Origin: Parietichytrium sp. I65-24A | Taxonomy: Eukaryota; Sar; Bigyra; Thraustochytrida; Thraustochytriidae | DNA: 64,000 bases | Assembly: GCA_012862575.1 (NCBI GenBank) | Contig: BLSF01000106.1 | Span: forward strand, 1 to 64,000 | Direction: 5' to 3' | Shown here: piece after piece, positions 61,727-64,000 of the stretch | Layout: each line of letters opens with the position of its first letter | Position numbering within the stretch: the stretch's first letter is position 1 | The notes under the pieces: model-generated | Seen by the model: only the letters and a program-made list of their open reading frames with translations | The model's database searches: none | Told to the model about the DNA's origin: nothing | Position numbers and translations under genes: made by a program

Positions 61727-62917
61727 TCATGTCTCTCCATTGTAGGTAACAAGAGTGGAGGAGAATGGGGGGTCTGCGCGGACGACAACACCGCCAACGT
61801 TGGTGGAGTGAGTCACGTACACCTTGCCCTTGACGCCGATTCTCTCGGCAGTGTCGTTCATAGCCTTGGCCACCTTGGAATCTGTCCTTTGCAGGTGGTT
61901 CTGGGTGAAAAAGTCGCCGGATCCTCCCGTGGTAATCGCCATGACCACAGGGCCTGCTCCTGACAAGTATGCTCCGGCAGCTCCGGCAGCATAGGCGGCT
62001 TCCATCAGAGGGTAGAGATGCTTGTAGACCTTTTCTCCGCGCTGAGGTTGGTGAAGTCTGTCTTCGAGTCCTGTACGAAGATTTTCAACTTTTCCGTTCG
62101 TAAGAGCGAGTACTAGCCAAGCCAGTCTGCCCATGTTAAAAACGGCGTCAGAAAGGCCCACTGTCTGCGGAACAACCTTACGTAGCTCGGAGGTCTTTCC
62201 GACGAAGTCTGGAATAAACATGACGAACACAAGCCCGTGGGGGAGCTCTACGCGCTCAGTAGCCCAGCGCTGCTGGATATTGTCGTACACTCCGATTTGG
62301 AGGCCACCATAAATAGCTGGTGCGACGTTATCTGGATGGCCCTCAATTTCAGTGGCGAGCTGTAACATGGATTCGTGACCCTGGACGTCGAGTTTGTGTC
62401 CCGCGATGACTAGTCCTGCAAGGATGCCTGCGACGATTGCAGCAGAGCTGGACCCGAGACCACGGCCGTGAGGGATGCGTTGCTTCAGATGGTAGTGAAG
62501 GGTAGGCACGGGTTTGTTTGCGGCCCTGAAAGCAGCTTTGACGCCGACGACGACCAAGTTGGACTCGTCGAGAGGAATCTCGTCTGCGCCTTCGCCCTCC
62601 ACGGTGATCCCAAAGCTATCCGCACGCCGAACAGTAAGCTCGTTCCACATGTCCAGTGCCATTCCCACGCAATCATAGCCAGAGCCCATGTTGGCGCTGG
62701 TGGCGGGGACTTGGACCGTCACGCTCTTCCTTTCCAAACTGAGAATGTCACTGCTGTCTAGTCTAAATCTGTTCGCCCTTGCGGCTTTGGCCTCCGGCGC
62801 GAACCTGTTATCCGCCTTGATCTTCTCCAGCCGCGCTGCCCTCGCGAGCTCATTCTTCTGCCGCCGCAAAACCCACAGCAGGCCGACAGCCGCAACGGCG
62901 AGCACTGTCTTCTCCAT
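61727..62917 (-). CDS. Homoserine kinase with N-terminal membrane anchor
   Basis: 396 residues from the ATG at 62917; an upstream in-frame ATG at 62977 adds 20 residues but lies against a microsatellite. GHMP-kinase motifs are in order: VTVQVPATSANMGSGYDCVG (motif 1), PHGRGLGSSSAAIVAG (motif 2, the ATP loop), the IYGGLQIG region, and near the C-terminus AYLSGAGPVVMAI (motif 3). These match ThrB, which phosphorylates homoserine on the way to threonine. Residues 1-~20 (MEKTVLAVAAVGLLWVLRR) are a hydrophobic segment followed by a charged ~40-residue linker, absent from bacterial ThrB. It could be a signal anchor or an organelle-targeting leader. Threonine synthesis marks the host as able to make this amino acid. 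Confidence 0.92.
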   Translation of the reverse strand: MEKTVLAVAAVGLLWVLRRQKNELARAARLEKIKADNRFAPEAKAARANRFRLDSSDILSLERKSVTVQVPATSANMGSGYDCVGMALDMWNELTVRRADSFGITVEGEGADEIPLDESNLVVVGVKAAFRAANKPVPTLHYHLKQRIPHGRGLGSSSAAIVAGILAGLVIAGHKLDVQGHESMLQLATEIEGHPDNVAPAIYGGLQIGVYDNIQQRWATERVELPHGLVFVMFIPDFVGKTSELRKVVPQTVGLSDAVFNMGRLAWLVLALTNGKVENLRTGLEDRLHQPQRGEKVYKHLYPLMEAAYAAGAAGAYLSGAGPVVMAITTGGSGDFFTQNHLQRTDSKVAKAMNDTAERIGVKGKVYVTHSTNVGGVVVRADPPFSSTLVTYNGET

Positions 62918-64000
62918 GTTGCGACCTAGCCCAACTTCTGACCTTCTCTGCCGAACAAGCCCACTGCATTCACACATTCACACATTCACACATTCACACA
63001 TTCACATGTTCACACATTGACACGTTCACACATTCGCATTCCCAGATGTCAGCACATACATACATTCATTCGCACATTCCCTTTCCCGGTGTAATCTTGT
63101 AAGTGTAAAAATACACAGGACGATGGGTGTCCGCGCGACCCAGCACCTCCCCTTCCTTCGCGCCGCTCTCCGTCTCGCGCACTCACCTCCGGTTCTTCTC
63201 CGGTTCTCCGGTTCTCCGGTTTTCCGGTTCCTCCTTCCTCTCCGCGTAGTCAGGGCCGTCCTCGCTGCTGCTCGTCTCACAAAGCCCTCCCGCTCGGCGT
63301 CGCTACGGTCGTCTAGAGATTACTCTGGGAACTGCGACGAACACACCCGCTTTTTCCGGCGTAGGTGAGACTATGGTTTTACGTAGTTGAATCGGGTCCG
63401 TCGAGCGAATAGATTGTTGCTTGGAGAACCGGGAAATTGGAGAACCGCAACACTTGACGGACTTTTTGGGTTCTCCGACGATAGAGTACCTTTACCTCTA
63501 TCACCGCGGTGTAGCCACGGAACACAAAACGTCCCATAAGAAAGGTTAGTGACATGCATACAAGCGCCTAGGTGCATGAGCTCAGTTTGCTAAATTGATG
63601 GATTTCACACTCAAAGTCTTCTCATCCCCCTTTCTTACAACATTCTTACAACGGCGAAGAGGGTCATGCAACAATCTTCCTACCTTCACGCCGGTCACTT
63701 TTTTCTTTCCTTTCGTTTGTTTTAATAATTTAAAATCAAAATTGCAGCGATTTCCCAAATGTTCGTTTGTTTATGAAGGTGAGAAAGCGTGCTTCTGTGA
63801 CGGAGAGAGAAAATAAAACGTATCAAGAAATGGCAAAACAATTCTTCAAAAAAACCGAGAAAAAAAAAACCGTGAATCTCCCACGACTCGCTACAGCTCA
63901 CTTCTACCGCAAAACCTAACCCGCCGCGCACACAGACTTCACACTACGCCTCTCTAGCCACATTACGTGGCGCCATAGGGGTATCCTACGCCCGAAGATA
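62918..64000. other. Upstream region of homoserine kinase; possible partial exon
   Basis: A CACATT hexamer-like microsatellite occupies 62969-63035. An Arg/Leu-rich frame starting with ATG at 63123 (to 63368) could be a first exon encoding an organelle presequence: it has few acids and ends at an in-frame AG|GTGAGA donor near 63365. No following exon is recognisable before the window ends, so it is not called as a gene. An inverted pair near 63195-63232 and 63420-63480 consists of GGTTCTCCGG-type words and their complements. The last 500 bp show nothing else. Confidence 0.35.
62969..63035. repeat. CACATT-type microsatellite
   Basis: Tandem CATTCACA units with some drift (CACATGTT, CACATTGA), directly upstream of the homoserine kinase start codons. 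Its proximity is why the ATG at 62977 is judged an unlikely start. Confidence 0.9.

Noticed and set aside
63123-63368. Arg/Leu-rich frame with possible splice donor
   Set aside because: Could be a presequence exon, but no acceptor or second exon is recognisable before the window ends.

Overview
This is nuclear DNA from an intron-poor, probably ciliated protist. The host genes are eukaryotic: an SSU-processome scaffold, a CLK-type splicing kinase, a mitochondrial carrier, a dynamin-family GTPase and a CEP162-like ciliary protein. They are mostly uninterrupted and separated by 0.3-4 kb of microsatellite-rich DNA. Four introns can be placed (87, 228, 87 and 96 nt, all GT-AG). CEP162 implies centrioles or cilia, and homoserine kinase implies threonine biosynthesis. 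A 13-kb single-exon gene combines C-type lectin, cadherin, IPT/TIG and multi-pass membrane parts. My best guess is a stramenopile such as a thraustochytrid, but this is inference and no rRNA or plastid marker is present to settle it.

Layout. Bases 1-5.8 kb are repeat- and transposon-rich: about eight degraded copies of a ~173-bp tandem repeat, a CACT/CATT microsatellite, a fragment of a Pif1-family helicase (Helitron-like), and a MULE transposon with a SWIM zinc finger. From 5.85 kb onward it is host sequence: a dynamin-like GTPase fused to nine 45-residue ARM-like repeats (minus); a CEP162-like coiled-coil protein with a Tudor-like insert (plus); a spliced gene of uncertain identity, possibly Dsn1/Mis13 (minus); the giant lectin-cadherin-IPT membrane protein (plus, 20.1-33.1 kb); a bacterial-type MutS whose N-terminus lies in a separate first exon that also encodes a likely mitochondrial presequence (minus); a fatty acid hydroxylase/sterol desaturase family enzyme with one intron (minus); cytosolic GAPDH with one intron (minus); an oxoglutarate/malate carrier (minus); a lysine-rich protein with a CAAD/CURT1-like hydrophobic hairpin (plus); a CLK-family kinase (minus); UTP10/HEATR1 (plus); and a membrane-anchored homoserine kinase (minus).

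The genes do not form a pathway. They alternate as divergent and convergent pairs: the convergent pairs are 0.3-0.5 kb apart and the divergent pairs share 1.9-4.3 kb upstream regions. Short sequence motifs recur in those regions, notably a near-palindrome, GTACTSACTGTSAGTAC, found three times, and TTCAGAATTC-type motifs. The observations most worth following up are the J-like/dynamin/ARM fusion, the giant adhesion receptor, the split MutS and the recurring intergenic dyad.
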